Positions 1-6,786 are shown, counted from the first letter of the stretch. The stretch: 15,703 bases of DNA from an uncultured Candidatus Saccharibacteria bacterium (GCA_946886435.1 CAMPIR010000010.1:1-15703), one strand, 5' to 3'. Translations and numbers: made by a program. The notes: a model not told the origin generated them from the letters alone.

Positions 1-427
1 CAGCGGCGGTGAAGCACCAAACCCGACGTATGAGGCTGTGTGCAGCGGCGCGACAGGTCACGCCGAAGTCGTGAAGGTTGTGTACGATCCGGATGTTATA
101 CGACTTGATATGATCTTGGCGGTGTTTTGGACGATACACGACCCGACAACGCTCAATCGCCAGGGTGCCGATGTCGGTTCGCAGTATGCTTCGGTTATTT
201 TCTATACTGATGATGAGCAGCATGATGCGGCACACGCCTCTCGCGATGAGGCGCAGCAGCAGCTCGACGAGCAGATCGTGACACGTATCGAGAAACTTGG
301 GGAGTTCTACGAGGCTGAAGACTACCACCGGGATTATTATGAAAACAATCAAAACGCTGGCTATTGTCAGGCCGTCATAGAACCGAAACTTCGCAAACTG
401 CGCCAGCACTTCTCTGCCCTTTTGTAA
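1..427 (+). CDS. msrA: Peptide-methionine (S)-S-oxide reductase MsrA, 3' part
   Basis: Reduces methionine-S-sulfoxide in proteins back to methionine; cytoplasmic repair of oxidative damage. The gene runs off the left edge. The open frame begins at base 2 and gives 141 residues to the TAA at 425-427. Typical MsrA blocks are visible: NPTYEAVCSGATGHAE near the start, then the block HDPTTLNRQGADVGSQYASV, and YCQAVIEPKL near the C-terminus, where the Cys is in the place of a recycling cysteine. The catalytic GCFW motif would lie upstream of the window, so activity cannot be judged here. A GTG at 38 is internal to the family alignment and is not the real start. The next gene is a tRNA on the same strand with its own promoter. 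Family assignment is firm. Confidence 0.95.
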   Translation, partial: SGGEAPNPTYEAVCSGATGHAEVVKVVYDPDVIRLDMILAVFWTIHDPTTLNRQGADVGSQYASVIFYTDDEQHDAAHASRDEAQQQLDEQIVTRIEKLGEFYEAEDYHRDYYENNQNAGYCQAVIEPKLRKLRQHFSALL

Positions 428-438
428 GAGTGCCCCTG

Positions 439-447
439 TGGTATAAT
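439..447 (+). promoter_or_regulatory. Extended -10 promoter for tRNA-Gln
   Basis: TGGTATAAT: a perfect TATAAT (442-447) with a TGn extension, 24 bases before the tRNA 5' end. No convincing -35 hexamer lies at the usual distance. The position fits transcription starting just ahead of the tRNA. Confidence 0.7.
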
Positions 448-470
448 CACTACTGTATTTGGTCCGACAA

Positions 471-545
471 TGGGGTGTGGCCAAGTGGTAAGGCACATGG
501 TTTTGGTCCATGCATTCGGGGGTTCGAATCCCTCCACCCCAGCCA
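471..545 (+). tRNA. tRNA-Gln (anticodon UUG), CCA encoded
   Basis: A full cloverleaf folds by eye. The acceptor stem is TGGGGTG (471-477) pairing with CACCCCA (535-541). The D stem is GCC (480-482) with GGC (492-494). The anticodon stem is CATGG (496-500) with CCATG (508-512) around the loop TTTTGGT, putting anticodon TTG at 503-505. The T stem is 518-522 with 530-534 around TTCGAAT. The discriminator is G542, and CCA is encoded at 543-545. Sequence and discriminator agree with bacterial tRNA-Gln. The last A of CCA is also the first base of the downstream hairpin. The 3' end of this gene is partly repeated downstream in both orientations. Confidence 0.96.
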
Positions 546-609
546 AGATAAAAGACGTAGGTCCTCGGGATTTACGTCTTTTATCTTAGTTTTGTGGTTG
601 GGATTCGAA
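523..609. repeat. Imperfect 37-base inverted repeat containing the tRNA T-loop
   Basis: The hairpin arms extend outwards symmetrically. TTCGAATCCC (523-532, T loop and 3' T stem of tRNA-Gln) is matched by its exact reverse complement GGGATTCGAA at 600-609. Each copy is separated from the inner 15-bp perfect stem by 12 poorly matching bases. Both arms are therefore 37 bases long and centred on the same loop (560-572). The right-hand copy lacks the rest of a cloverleaf, so it is a fragment and not a second tRNA gene. Confidence 0.7.
545..587 (+). terminator. Strong hairpin directly after tRNA-Gln, probable terminator
   Basis: A perfect 15-bp inverted repeat: AAGATAAAAGACGTA (545-559) pairs with TACGTCTTTTATCTT (573-587) across a 13-base loop. 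It is followed by AGTTTT (588-593), a short T run. Position and stem strength suit intrinsic termination of the tRNA transcript. The stem starts on the CCA end, so 3' processing must open or trim it. The T run is short for a classical terminator. Confidence 0.65.
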
Positions 610-610
610 C

Positions 611-632
611 GGGAACAAAAGTCTTTGTTCCC
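611..632. repeat. Second hairpin in the tRNA-Gln downstream region
   Basis: GGGAACAAA (611-619) and TTTGTTCCC (624-632) form a perfect 9-bp stem with loop AGTC. No T run follows on the plus strand, so it is not an obvious plus-strand terminator. It lies between the inverted and the direct copy of the tRNA 3' end. Function unknown. Confidence 0.55.
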
Positions 633-661
633 CGGCACTTCCGGAGATTAATCGACAAAAG

Positions 662-685
662 CGAATCCCTCCACCCCACCCAAGA
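662..685 (+). repeat. Direct partial copy of the tRNA-Gln 3' end
   Basis: Bases 662-685 match bases 525-548 (T loop, 3' T stem, acceptor 3' strand and first terminator bases) at 23 of 24 positions, with an offset of 137 bases. The only difference is G542 (discriminator) to C679. What follows (684-697, GACCTACGTTTTTT) resembles the loop and right arm of the 545-587 hairpin read on the opposite strand. No other tRNA parts are present, so it is a fragment. It resembles an attachment-site repeat, but no integrase lies between or beside the copies. Confidence 0.75.
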
Positions 686-716
686 CCTACGTTTTTTAAA
701 TTTTCGCCCAGAACGA

Positions 717-725
717 TGGTATGAT
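717..725 (+). promoter_or_regulatory. Extended -10 promoter for the GAF-like gene
   Basis: TGGTATGAT (TGn + TATGAT), 33 bases before the ATG at 759. No clear -35. It has the same form as the tRNA and VIT promoters in this window. Confidence 0.5.
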
Positions 726-758
726 TTACTACAGTTACTTCCTGTCTGATAAAACCCT

Positions 759-1301
759 ATGGACTTTATATCAATCACCCACTCACTTGATGAGGCAGAT
801 ACTACCGATTCGCTGCACTCTGCTATCGTTAATACGCCCTTTTCTGACAAGCTACGGGCGACAGAACTGGGTCTTGGTATCGTGGTGCTACTCCTATGCA
901 ACAAAGATGACGGTACGCTTGATAGAATCGCGCTCTCAGATACTGAACGCGCAAATCAAGCGGTGGAGATTTCCGCCAAGCCGTTTCATGAGATACGTAT
1001 TCCCTCTGACTACCAAAAGAACATACTTATCAAATCAATCGACGCAAAAGAGCCCCGGTTCACTCAGGATTGGGCTCATATGTTCACTCCAGTTTTGACG
1101 GATGAAGAGGCCCGTTTTAACCAAGCCGGCGCCGGAATCGCCTGTAGTGCTATCTACCCACTTGTGCCGTTTGGCGCGACGGATGCTATCGGCGCCCTTA
1201 TCTTTAGTTATTTTGAGCCGCTACAATCTCTCACCAATGTTCATCGTGACTTTATGAAGCTGTACGCCGATACCGTTGTCGCAAAACTTGTAGTCAACTA
1301 A
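759..1301 (+). CDS. Small stand-alone GAF-like domain protein
   Basis: 180 residues with no signal peptide or membrane segment. The pattern is that of a single GAF fold: a helical N-terminus, a hydrophobic strand (GIVVLLLCN, about 40-48), a charged middle, then a late strand-helix part with AGAGIACSAIYPLVPFG (about 123-139), AIGALIFSYFEP and a closing long helix ending KLYADTVVAKLVVN. GAF domains bind small ligands or act as sensors. Here no output domain (kinase, cyclase, helix-turn-helix) is attached, so a signalling role would need a partner. The ATG at 759 follows the 717-725 promoter, but no Shine-Dalgarno sequence is evident. The stop lies 2 bases from the stop of the convergent methyltransferase gene. 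The family call rests on pattern only; an unrelated alpha/beta fold is possible. Confidence 0.6.
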   Translation: MDFISITHSLDEADTTDSLHSAIVNTPFSDKLRATELGLGIVVLLLCNKDDGTLDRIALSDTERANQAVEISAKPFHEIRIPSDYQKNILIKSIDAKEPRFTQDWAHMFTPVLTDEEARFNQAGAGIACSAIYPLVPFGATDAIGALIFSYFEPLQSLTNVHRDFMKLYADTVVAKLVVN

Positions 1302-1303
1302 GG

Positions 1304-2536
1304 TTAGTCTGCTAGCTCGAGCAGCGCCGCATCGACAGGCAAAAGATTGCCCTGGAGGCTAAGCCTACCAAGACCGAGCCTGGCCTCGTTGCATCGCGGT
1401 GTTTTCCAGCGCAGGATTTCCTGGTCATCGGTATCAGGACGGGCGTTGTCCTTGATCGTCGCGGTATAGTTCCAGTCTTTTGAAAAGTTTCCATCGACCG
1501 CATCCTGTATTACGATGATGCCGTTGTCGCTTAGGAGTCCCGCTGCATGATCAAGCATACGCTGACGCTCCTGGGCGCTTATTTGGTAAAAAATAGTAAA
1601 GAACGTGATGATGTCATAGCCACCGGCGGGCGCTGTTGAGTGAAGCTTCTCCAGGTCCCCTTCGTTACTGAAATCTGCCCTGACAAACCCGACACGCTCA
1701 TGGCGTGGGTCAACCGCCTCGAGCGCAGAGTACTCGGTACGTTTTGTGATATCGGAAAGTTCATCGGGATAAAACGAACAGCTTTCAACCCACCTTTTTG
1801 TACTTGGGTCGTCGACGTTTGTGATGTCGGTGCCCATCATCGCGCCGAAGCGAACGGTTTGGTGTAGGGCTTTGTTGACGAGTGCGTTGATGGTTCTCTC
1901 GCGGTGAAGTACCTGCTCATGCGTTATGCTATCGTGGTTAAGTTCCGGTTGAGACGATAGCTTGATGTCACCGAATGATAACGCATCCCCCGGAGTATTA
2001 TGCCCAAATGCAAGTTTCAGCTGCCCGTGAAGAACGCTTGAGCCGACGTCGAGATGCGACGGTTCATCACCAAACCGATCACGGTAAAGGGCGGCGAGCA
2101 GCTTGACGGTCTTGTAACGCTCGGCTATGTTGCTCTGTACGTTGCGTGTTAGTAAGTTAAAGAGGGCTCGCTCGCCGCGGATATCATCCTGCTCTACTGA
2201 TATGAACGCCTTCTGCCACATGCACGGATCATCACGATAGTCATCCGGATAGTGTTCAGGGTCATTCTCTAGCAGATCCCCCTGATAGGTGCGCTCAAGA
2301 AGCTTTACTGTATGCATCGCATCGAGATCCTCACGGACGGAAAGCACATAGCGAAGTTGTTCTTGAAAGTATGGTAGCTCCAGTGCGCGCAGCGCTGCTT
2401 CGGCAAATGTACTGAGCGTGCGGTTGGTTCGCTGGTAATACGAACGGTTGTGTTCGAGAAGACCTTGAACCGCGGCTAACCTACCCTGTGTACTTTGCAA
2501 CTCAGGTTGAGGTGGCGTTTTCTCTAACTCGCTCAT
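1304..2536 (-). CDS. Class I SAM-dependent methyltransferase, substrate unknown
   Basis: 410 residues. The first ~155 are helical and unrecognised, rich in charged and aromatic residues. A Rossmann-type methyltransferase domain follows: motif I HLDVGSSVLHGQ at about 161-172, a motif II-like GAMMGTDITN with an acidic residue at 231-240, VGFVRADFS at 282-290, the motif IV region YDIITFFTIFYQIS at 307-320, and a helix plus strand ending GIIVIQDAVDG at 339-349. The large spacing between motif I and motif II (about 65 residues) suggests an insertion. No target-recognition domain or zinc knuckle is visible, so nucleic acid, protein or small-molecule substrates are all open. The ATG at 2536 is preceded by an AT-rich stretch with a near-palindrome GTAATTATTAC (2541-2551) and no Shine-Dalgarno sequence. 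It is divergent from the VIT gene. Confidence 0.75.
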   Translation of the reverse strand: MSELEKTPPQPELQSTQGRLAAVQGLLEHNRSYYQRTNRTLSTFAEAALRALELPYFQEQLRYVLSVREDLDAMHTVKLLERTYQGDLLENDPEHYPDDYRDDPCMWQKAFISVEQDDIRGERALFNLLTRNVQSNIAERYKTVKLLAALYRDRFGDEPSHLDVGSSVLHGQLKLAFGHNTPGDALSFGDIKLSSQPELNHDSITHEQVLHRERTINALVNKALHQTVRFGAMMGTDITNVDDPSTKRWVESCSFYPDELSDITKRTEYSALEAVDPRHERVGFVRADFSNEGDLEKLHSTAPAGGYDIITFFTIFYQISAQERQRMLDHAAGLLSDNGIIVIQDAVDGNFSKDWNYTATIKDNARPDTDDQEILRWKTPRCNEARLGLGRLSLQGNLLPVDAALLELAD

Positions 2537-2600
2537 TTCAGTAATTATTACGACAAATCAAAAATAATGCAACAGGGGTGGTACTCGGGCATGGGGAGGG

Positions 2601-2609
2601 TGGTATGAT
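2601..2609 (+). promoter_or_regulatory. Extended -10 promoter for the VIT transporter gene
   Basis: TGGTATGAT, 27 bases before the ATG at 2637. It is identical in sequence to the element at 717-725. A good Shine-Dalgarno sequence, AGGGAG (2623-2628), follows and is 8 bases from the start codon, so promoter and RBS together fix the start. Confidence 0.6.
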
Positions 2610-2636
2610 GAATAGTATAGAGAGGGAGACAAATCA

Positions 2637-3377
2637 ATGGCAACATCAGCAAAATCAACTATACGAGAGCGTGACAGTCGCATCCTGGCTGAACGTGCAG
2701 CTCAGGTGCAACGCGGTGGCGCCAGGGCGGCAGTCCTCGGCGTTAACGACGGACTTGTCAGTACGCTCTGTATTATTCTCGGCGTGGCTGCAGCTGGACA
2801 ATCTCAATCTGCGGTGCTTTTGGCTGGATTCGCGGGATTAATTGCCGGTTCGATCAGCATGGCGGCTGGTGAATGGATCTCGGTCAAGGCACAAGTCGAG
2901 CTGTTCGAAGGTGTTCTGGCAGATCTAAAAAAAATGATTAGAAAAGACAAACTGCTACTCGAGGATACTTTGACAGAGCACCTAGTCTCTGACGGCTACA
3001 GTCAGAAAACCGCAAAACTTGCCACCAAAGAGCTTTCGTCTGACAAGGGCCGTTTTTTTGAAACGTATGCAGAGCAAGTTATCGGCGTAAACCCTGATGA
3101 ACTTGGTTCGCCATGGGTAGCGGCTGTATCGTCACTAGCTCTCTTTACGGTTGGTGCGCTCGCACCGCTCGCACCATGGTTTTTTGTGAGCGGCAATGTC
3201 GGCATGGGTCTTTCGGTTCTATTTACGGCTATCGGCGGTCTCATCGCGGGAGGCTATGTTGCGCACAGTAGCGGTAGGCCGATGCTATACGGTTCACTTC
3301 GACAGCTCTTGATCGTAATTTTTGCTTCGGTTATCACCTACGGCGTTGGTCTTATCTTTGGCGTAACGCTCGGCTAA
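2637..3377 (+). CDS. VIT1/CCC1 family iron/manganese transporter
   Basis: 246 residues, the usual length. The family moves Fe(II) or Mn(II) out of the cytoplasm and protects against metal excess. Layout matches VIT1: a basic amphipathic N-terminus, TM1 with GVNDGLVSTLCIILG (35-49), TM2 with GSISMAAGEWISVKAQ (71-86), a cytoplasmic helical metal-binding segment (about 88-155, ending VNPDEL), then PWVAAVSSLALFTVGALAPL (159-178) and two further hydrophobic hairpins to the C-terminus. D38, M75 and E79 are at positions typical of the transport path. The cytoplasmic helix is lysine-rich around 98-105 (KKMIRKDK), where many relatives are glutamate-rich. Start chosen for the SD AGGGAG 8 bases upstream. 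It is monocistronic by appearance, convergent with the ABC permease 7 bases away. Confidence 0.92.
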   Translation: MATSAKSTIRERDSRILAERAAQVQRGGARAAVLGVNDGLVSTLCIILGVAAAGQSQSAVLLAGFAGLIAGSISMAAGEWISVKAQVELFEGVLADLKKMIRKDKLLLEDTLTEHLVSDGYSQKTAKLATKELSSDKGRFFETYAEQVIGVNPDELGSPWVAAVSSLALFTVGALAPLAPWFFVSGNVGMGLSVLFTAIGGLIAGGYVAHSSGRPMLYGSLRQLLIVIFASVITYGVGLIFGVTLG

Positions 3378-3384
3378 CGAGATG

Positions 3385-4179
3385 CTAGGCTATATCGCGG
3401 TTACGGAACGCGAGTATGGCGAGGCCAAGCATGATTACTGTGACGGAGAGTAGTATCCACAGATCGGCGATATCGAACTTTTTATCTAGGATGATCGATG
3501 TATCGTAGTAGTGCACCAACGACAGGCGCTCCCAGTCACGCAGCCAGTCAACTGCTTTCGCAAAGGTTGTCAGCAGAAAGCTGCCGATAGTAACGACCAA
3601 ACCGACAAACATCGTCGGTGCGCGTCGTCCACTCATGAGGCCGATGGAAAACGGTATCGTGAACGCCACGGCTCCAAATACCGTCGAGAGAGCCATCAGT
3701 CGCCATATCAGCTCATGCGGTATATCTTCACCGAGTGATACAACGCCGACATACGTGCCAGCGACCGCAACGAGGTTAAGGACGGCAATAATAAGCAGAG
3801 CTGCTAGCCATTTTTCACTCAAGATGCGCGTCCTGCTTATTGATAACATGCTAAGACTCCTTAGCTCTCCGCTTTCCTCTTCCCTGACCGTAAGACCGAG
3901 GGCAAGCATCAACCCCATGATCATGATCATGATTGGCATCCGGATGTCATATATCTGCGAGGCGATAAATCCTTCGAGTGTTCGGTACTGGTCGGGGTCA
4001 CCGATCAAGCCCTGTAACTGTTGCGGCATAGTTTTACTCAACTGGTCGATGGCGCTCGAGTCACTAAATGATGGATAAAATATAACGACCAGTGCAGTCA
4101 TAACAGCAAACACCAAAGACCACCCAGCGATGAACCATCGACGCTCGAATAAAGTTCGCGAGATAAGCGAGTGCATCAT
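3385..4179 (-). CDS. ABC-2 type transporter permease
   Basis: 264 residues with about six membrane segments (roughly 16-35, 82-98, 125-147, 161-182, 189-206, 240-257). The cytoplasmic stretch VREEESGELRSLSMLSISRTRIL (98-120) is characteristic of ABC-2 permeases (acidic ExESG followed by a coupling helix). A long extracytoplasmic loop sits between TM1 and TM2. One six-TM half-transporter presumably dimerises with two copies of the ATPase encoded just upstream. Its ATG overlaps the ATPase stop by 4 nt (ATGA), indicating translational coupling; a second ATG follows immediately. Substrate cannot be read from the sequence; drug, lipid or peptide export are all possible for the family. Confidence 0.88.
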   Translation of the reverse strand: MMHSLISRTLFERRWFIAGWSLVFAVMTALVVIFYPSFSDSSAIDQLSKTMPQQLQGLIGDPDQYRTLEGFIASQIYDIRMPIMIMIMGLMLALGLTVREEESGELRSLSMLSISRTRILSEKWLAALLIIAVLNLVAVAGTYVGVVSLGEDIPHELIWRLMALSTVFGAVAFTIPFSIGLMSGRRAPTMFVGLVVTIGSFLLTTFAKAVDWLRDWERLSLVHYYDTSIILDKKFDIADLWILLSVTVIMLGLAILAFRNRDIA

Positions 4180-5096
4180 AGTCGGTTACCCCTGCCTACG
4201 GGAGCATACAGCTCGTGGAATACATCGTCGAGATTACGGTCTTCGATTGTGATATCGGTTACCGGTTTGGTTGAAACCCATCTCAGGAAAAAATTTAATT
4301 GGTCGCGTGGAACCACGAGTCGTGCGGAGATCGAATCTTGGTGAATGACCTCGATGTCTCCCGGAAGGTTGGCGAGCAGTCTTTTTGGATTATCCAACCT
4401 TAGGATGATGTGTTTACCGAGCTGTTTTTGGATATTTGAAAGTTTCTGGTCGAGGATAAACTTGCCCGAACGCATAAATACGATTCGACTGCAAACTTCC
4501 GATACCTCGCTGAGAATGTGTGATGACATAAATACCGTTGCGCCACGTGACGCTTCATCACGGATCGTTGCCAGGAAGATGTCCTGCACGAGTGGGTCGA
4601 GGCCGGAGGTTGGCTCGTCAAGAATGAGGATAGTTGGAGAGTGTTGTAGCGCAGCGATCAGTGCGATCTTTTGTTTGTTGCCGCGTGACAATGTCTTTAT
4701 CGGCTGGTTTAGCATTGGGCTAAGCCGACTCACGAGCTGAGAATATTTTTCTTCGTCACGTCCGTTTTGAGCGGAGCAGAACGTCAAATATTGCGCTCCC
4801 GTCAGCGCGCCTGGAAGCACCATGTCGCCAGCGACGTAGCCGATTTTTTTGTGTAGGAGATGGGCACTCGCCGGAACAACCAGTTCACCGAGCAACTCGA
4901 CCCTTCCCTTAGTGGGCTGAATAAATCCCATAAGCATTGCGATAGTTGTGGTTTTGCCGGCACCGTTCGGGCCGACGAAACCGACTACCTCGCCGGATTT
5001 TACGATAAGAGAAGCGTCGCTAACGGCTTCGGTATCACCGAACCGTTTGTAAACATTTGCGAGACTGAGCGTTGCTGAGTCGGTTTTTCGTTTCAT
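4176..5096 (-). CDS. ABC-2 transporter ATP-binding protein
   Basis: 306 residues from the chosen ATG at 5096. ATPase motifs in order: Walker A GPNGAGKTT (42-50), Q-loop region GYVAGDMVLPGALTG (87-101), signature LSRGNKQK (136-143), Walker B ILILDEP (156-162), D-loop SGLD (164-167), H-loop SSH (191-193). The signature deviates from LSGGQ, as is common in exporter-type ABC-2 ATPases, and the C-terminal ~100 residues are the usual accessory domain of that group. A longer reading from a TTG at 5138 adds 14 residues that overlap the upstream oxidase gene; the ATG 2 bases after the oxidase TGA is more likely and implies stop-restart coupling, since no strong Shine-Dalgarno is visible. It forms the energising half of the exporter with the overlapping permease. 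Confidence 0.93.
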   Translation of the reverse strand: MKRKTDSATLSLANVYKRFGDTEAVSDASLIVKSGEVVGFVGPNGAGKTTTIAMLMGFIQPTKGRVELLGELVVPASAHLLHKKIGYVAGDMVLPGALTGAQYLTFCSAQNGRDEEKYSQLVSRLSPMLNQPIKTLSRGNKQKIALIAALQHSPTILILDEPTSGLDPLVQDIFLATIRDEASRGATVFMSSHILSEVSEVCSRIVFMRSGKFILDQKLSNIQKQLGKHIILRLDNPKRLLANLPGDIEVIHQDSISARLVVPRDQLNFFLRWVSTKPVTDITIEDRNLDDVFHELYAPVGRGNRL

Positions 5097-5098
5097 GC

Positions 5099-6745
5099 TC
5101 AAAAGTTCTTGCGTATATGGGAGAAACTGAAGTCCCAATCGGCGTCAGTTTTCTTGTATGGGTTAAATATATTATGCGGGTCAAACAGTTTCTTGATGGC
5201 TTTCATATGACCAAAAACTTCTGGTCCATACATAGTTTCTAGCCATGGGCCGCGCACGAGTCCATCGTTATGTTCTCCAGAGAGTGATCCTCCGTAGCTG
5301 AGCACTAGTTCGTTAACCTCTTTCATCGCTGGTTGAAGCTTTGCGCGTTCGTGAGGCTTTTCTATGTCCATCAGCGGGATGATATGAAAGTTTCCGTCTC
5401 CCATGTGGCCAGCTATAGTCGCCATCAAGTGGTATTTCTTGATGATTGCTTTGAGCTTTGGCCACGCGTCAGGGAGTTTCGCGGGGGGGATCACCAGGTC
5501 ATCGATGAACGGTGCGGTGTGTTTGTCTTTGACTTTGCTTCTGAGAAGATTAAAGCTTTCTCGACGCATGATCCAGAACTTCTTTGATGATTCTTCAGTA
5601 TCATCGCGTTCCATATAGAGAGGTTTATAGGGCACCATATCGGTCCGCATAGCCTCAATCTTGTTAGTTACTTCTTCCTGGCTGCTGCCGGTGAACTCGA
5701 TCATGATGATAAGTTTTGGAATGCCGCGGATTAAAGCTAGTCCGTCAGGGATTAACTGGAATGCGAGCTTGAGCCACGGGAAAAAACCAAGTTTTTTTAT
5801 AAATGCCGGGAAGAACTTAAAGCTCAGGGCGAGCGTCGTGTCGTCGAAACTCTCGAACGTTGCTGGTTTGTGCTTTAGGACTGCATTGATCACTTCTCCG
5901 AGATTATCGGTATTTTTCATGAAACAGACGAGTAGCCCTGAGAATTCCGCTTTTGGTACGAGCCGGACGGCAATATCGGTAATGATGCCGAGCGTCCCCT
6001 GTGAGCCGACAAAAAGTTTTGTCAGGTCAAAGACGCCTGTTTCACGGTTCCAGACATCCCAGAGGTGATAGCCGGTTGAGTCTTTGCTCACCTGTGGTTT
6101 TGCGGCTTGGATCTCATCATAGTGTTTTTCGAGAAGGTCAAAAGTTTTTTTGTAGAGATCACCCTCATAGGTTTTTTCGGCCATCTTGCGTACAAGCTCG
6201 TCTTTTTTGAGAGGACGAACTTCGTACTCGTTGCCATCAGCCAGGATGACGCGAAGATTCGTAACGAAGTTGTCAGTTTTTCCGTACTGGAGACTCTCTT
6301 CTCCGCCTGAGTTGTTCGCCACCATGCCGCCGACCGTACAAAGCTCACGACTCGCAGGATAGCTTGGTAGCATCGTACCGAACGTGGCGGTTTTCCGATC
6401 GAGGTGCCTGTAGTATATGCCTGGTTGAACCCGCGCCTCGTCTTTTTTGATGGAGATGATGTTTTTCATGTACGGCGTCATGTTAACGATGATAGAGTCG
6501 TTGATCGCGCCACCACTCATATCAGTACCGCCGGATCGAACGGTTAACGACAGTGAGGGATCCTGTTTTTTGTTTTCAAGAACGTATTTTACGAGTGTTT
6601 GAATGTCTGCGCTGTCTTGAGGGCTAGCTATAAGTTTCGGCTTCAGTTCAAAAAGACTGGCATCGTGGGAAAACTCTTGCAGTGATTCATTTCGAGTATC
6701 AAGGCCACCCTTAAAAATACTCTTTAGCTCTTCTTGTATCTTCAT
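5099..6745 (-). CDS. FAD-linked oxidase, D-lactate/glycolate dehydrogenase type
   Basis: 548 residues from the ATG at 6745. The N-terminal half is the PCMH-type FAD-binding domain: LTVRSGGTDMSGGAI (67-81), CTVGGMVANNSGGEESLQYG (136-155) and LFVGSQGTLGIITDIAVRLVP (244-264). The C-terminal half is the FAD-oxidase C domain, with the metal/substrate motif HMGDGNFH (447-454) and LSGEHNDGLVRGPWLE (488-503), ending FDPHNIFNPYK. Members oxidise 2-hydroxy acids such as D-lactate or glycolate and pass electrons to quinone, cytochrome or an Fe-S partner. No Fe-S subunit is adjacent and no cysteine-rich domain is fused. A GTG at 6784 would add 13 residues; the ATG starting MKIQEEL fits the family better. 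It heads an operon with the ABC exporter genes. The true substrate is unproven. Confidence 0.88.
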   Translation of the reverse strand: MKIQEELKSIFKGGLDTRNESLQEFSHDASLFELKPKLIASPQDSADIQTLVKYVLENKKQDPSLSLTVRSGGTDMSGGAINDSIIVNMTPYMKNIISIKKDEARVQPGIYYRHLDRKTATFGTMLPSYPASRELCTVGGMVANNSGGEESLQYGKTDNFVTNLRVILADGNEYEVRPLKKDELVRKMAEKTYEGDLYKKTFDLLEKHYDEIQAAKPQVSKDSTGYHLWDVWNRETGVFDLTKLFVGSQGTLGIITDIAVRLVPKAEFSGLLVCFMKNTDNLGEVINAVLKHKPATFESFDDTTLALSFKFFPAFIKKLGFFPWLKLAFQLIPDGLALIRGIPKLIIMIEFTGSSQEEVTNKIEAMRTDMVPYKPLYMERDDTEESSKKFWIMRRESFNLLRSKVKDKHTAPFIDDLVIPPAKLPDAWPKLKAIIKKYHLMATIAGHMGDGNFHIIPLMDIEKPHERAKLQPAMKEVNELVLSYGGSLSGEHNDGLVRGPWLETMYGPEVFGHMKAIKKLFDPHNIFNPYKKTDADWDFSFSHIRKNF

Positions 6746-6786
6746 GGCTCTATCTTGCCTTATTTCTGAGACAATCACAAGCACGA

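Noticed and set aside
594..685. A second tRNA gene behind tRNA-Gln
   Set aside because: Only T-arm and acceptor 3' strand sequences are present; no D arm, anticodon arm or matching acceptor 5' strand can be folded on either strand.
523..705. A complete integrated element at tRNA-Gln
   Set aside because: Only 113 bases separate the repeated tRNA 3' ends and no integrase, excisionase or phage-like gene lies anywhere in the window.
581..904. Minus-strand ORFs here (450-638 and 581-904) containing GWRDS/GWRDSNPR
   Set aside because: This peptide is the well-known translation of the reverse strand of a tRNA T arm and acceptor end; the ORFs overlap the tRNA-Gln gene and its fragments and have no protein-like composition.
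721..1098. ORF overlapping the GAF-like gene in another frame, plus the many other overlapping ORFs opposite recognised genes
   Set aside because: Low-complexity or Ser/Arg-rich translations fully inside recognised genes, with no motifs or ribosome binding sites of their own.
2541..2551. Near-palindrome GTAATTATTAC just upstream of the methyltransferase ATG as an operator
   Set aside because: Short, AT-rich and single; it could equally be part of the promoter -10. Not enough to name a regulator site.
5097..5138. Longer N-terminus of the ABC ATPase from TTG at 5138
   Set aside because: It would overlap the oxidase gene by 40 bases and adds residues not expected before the ATPase domain; the ATG 2 bases after the oxidase stop is a better start.
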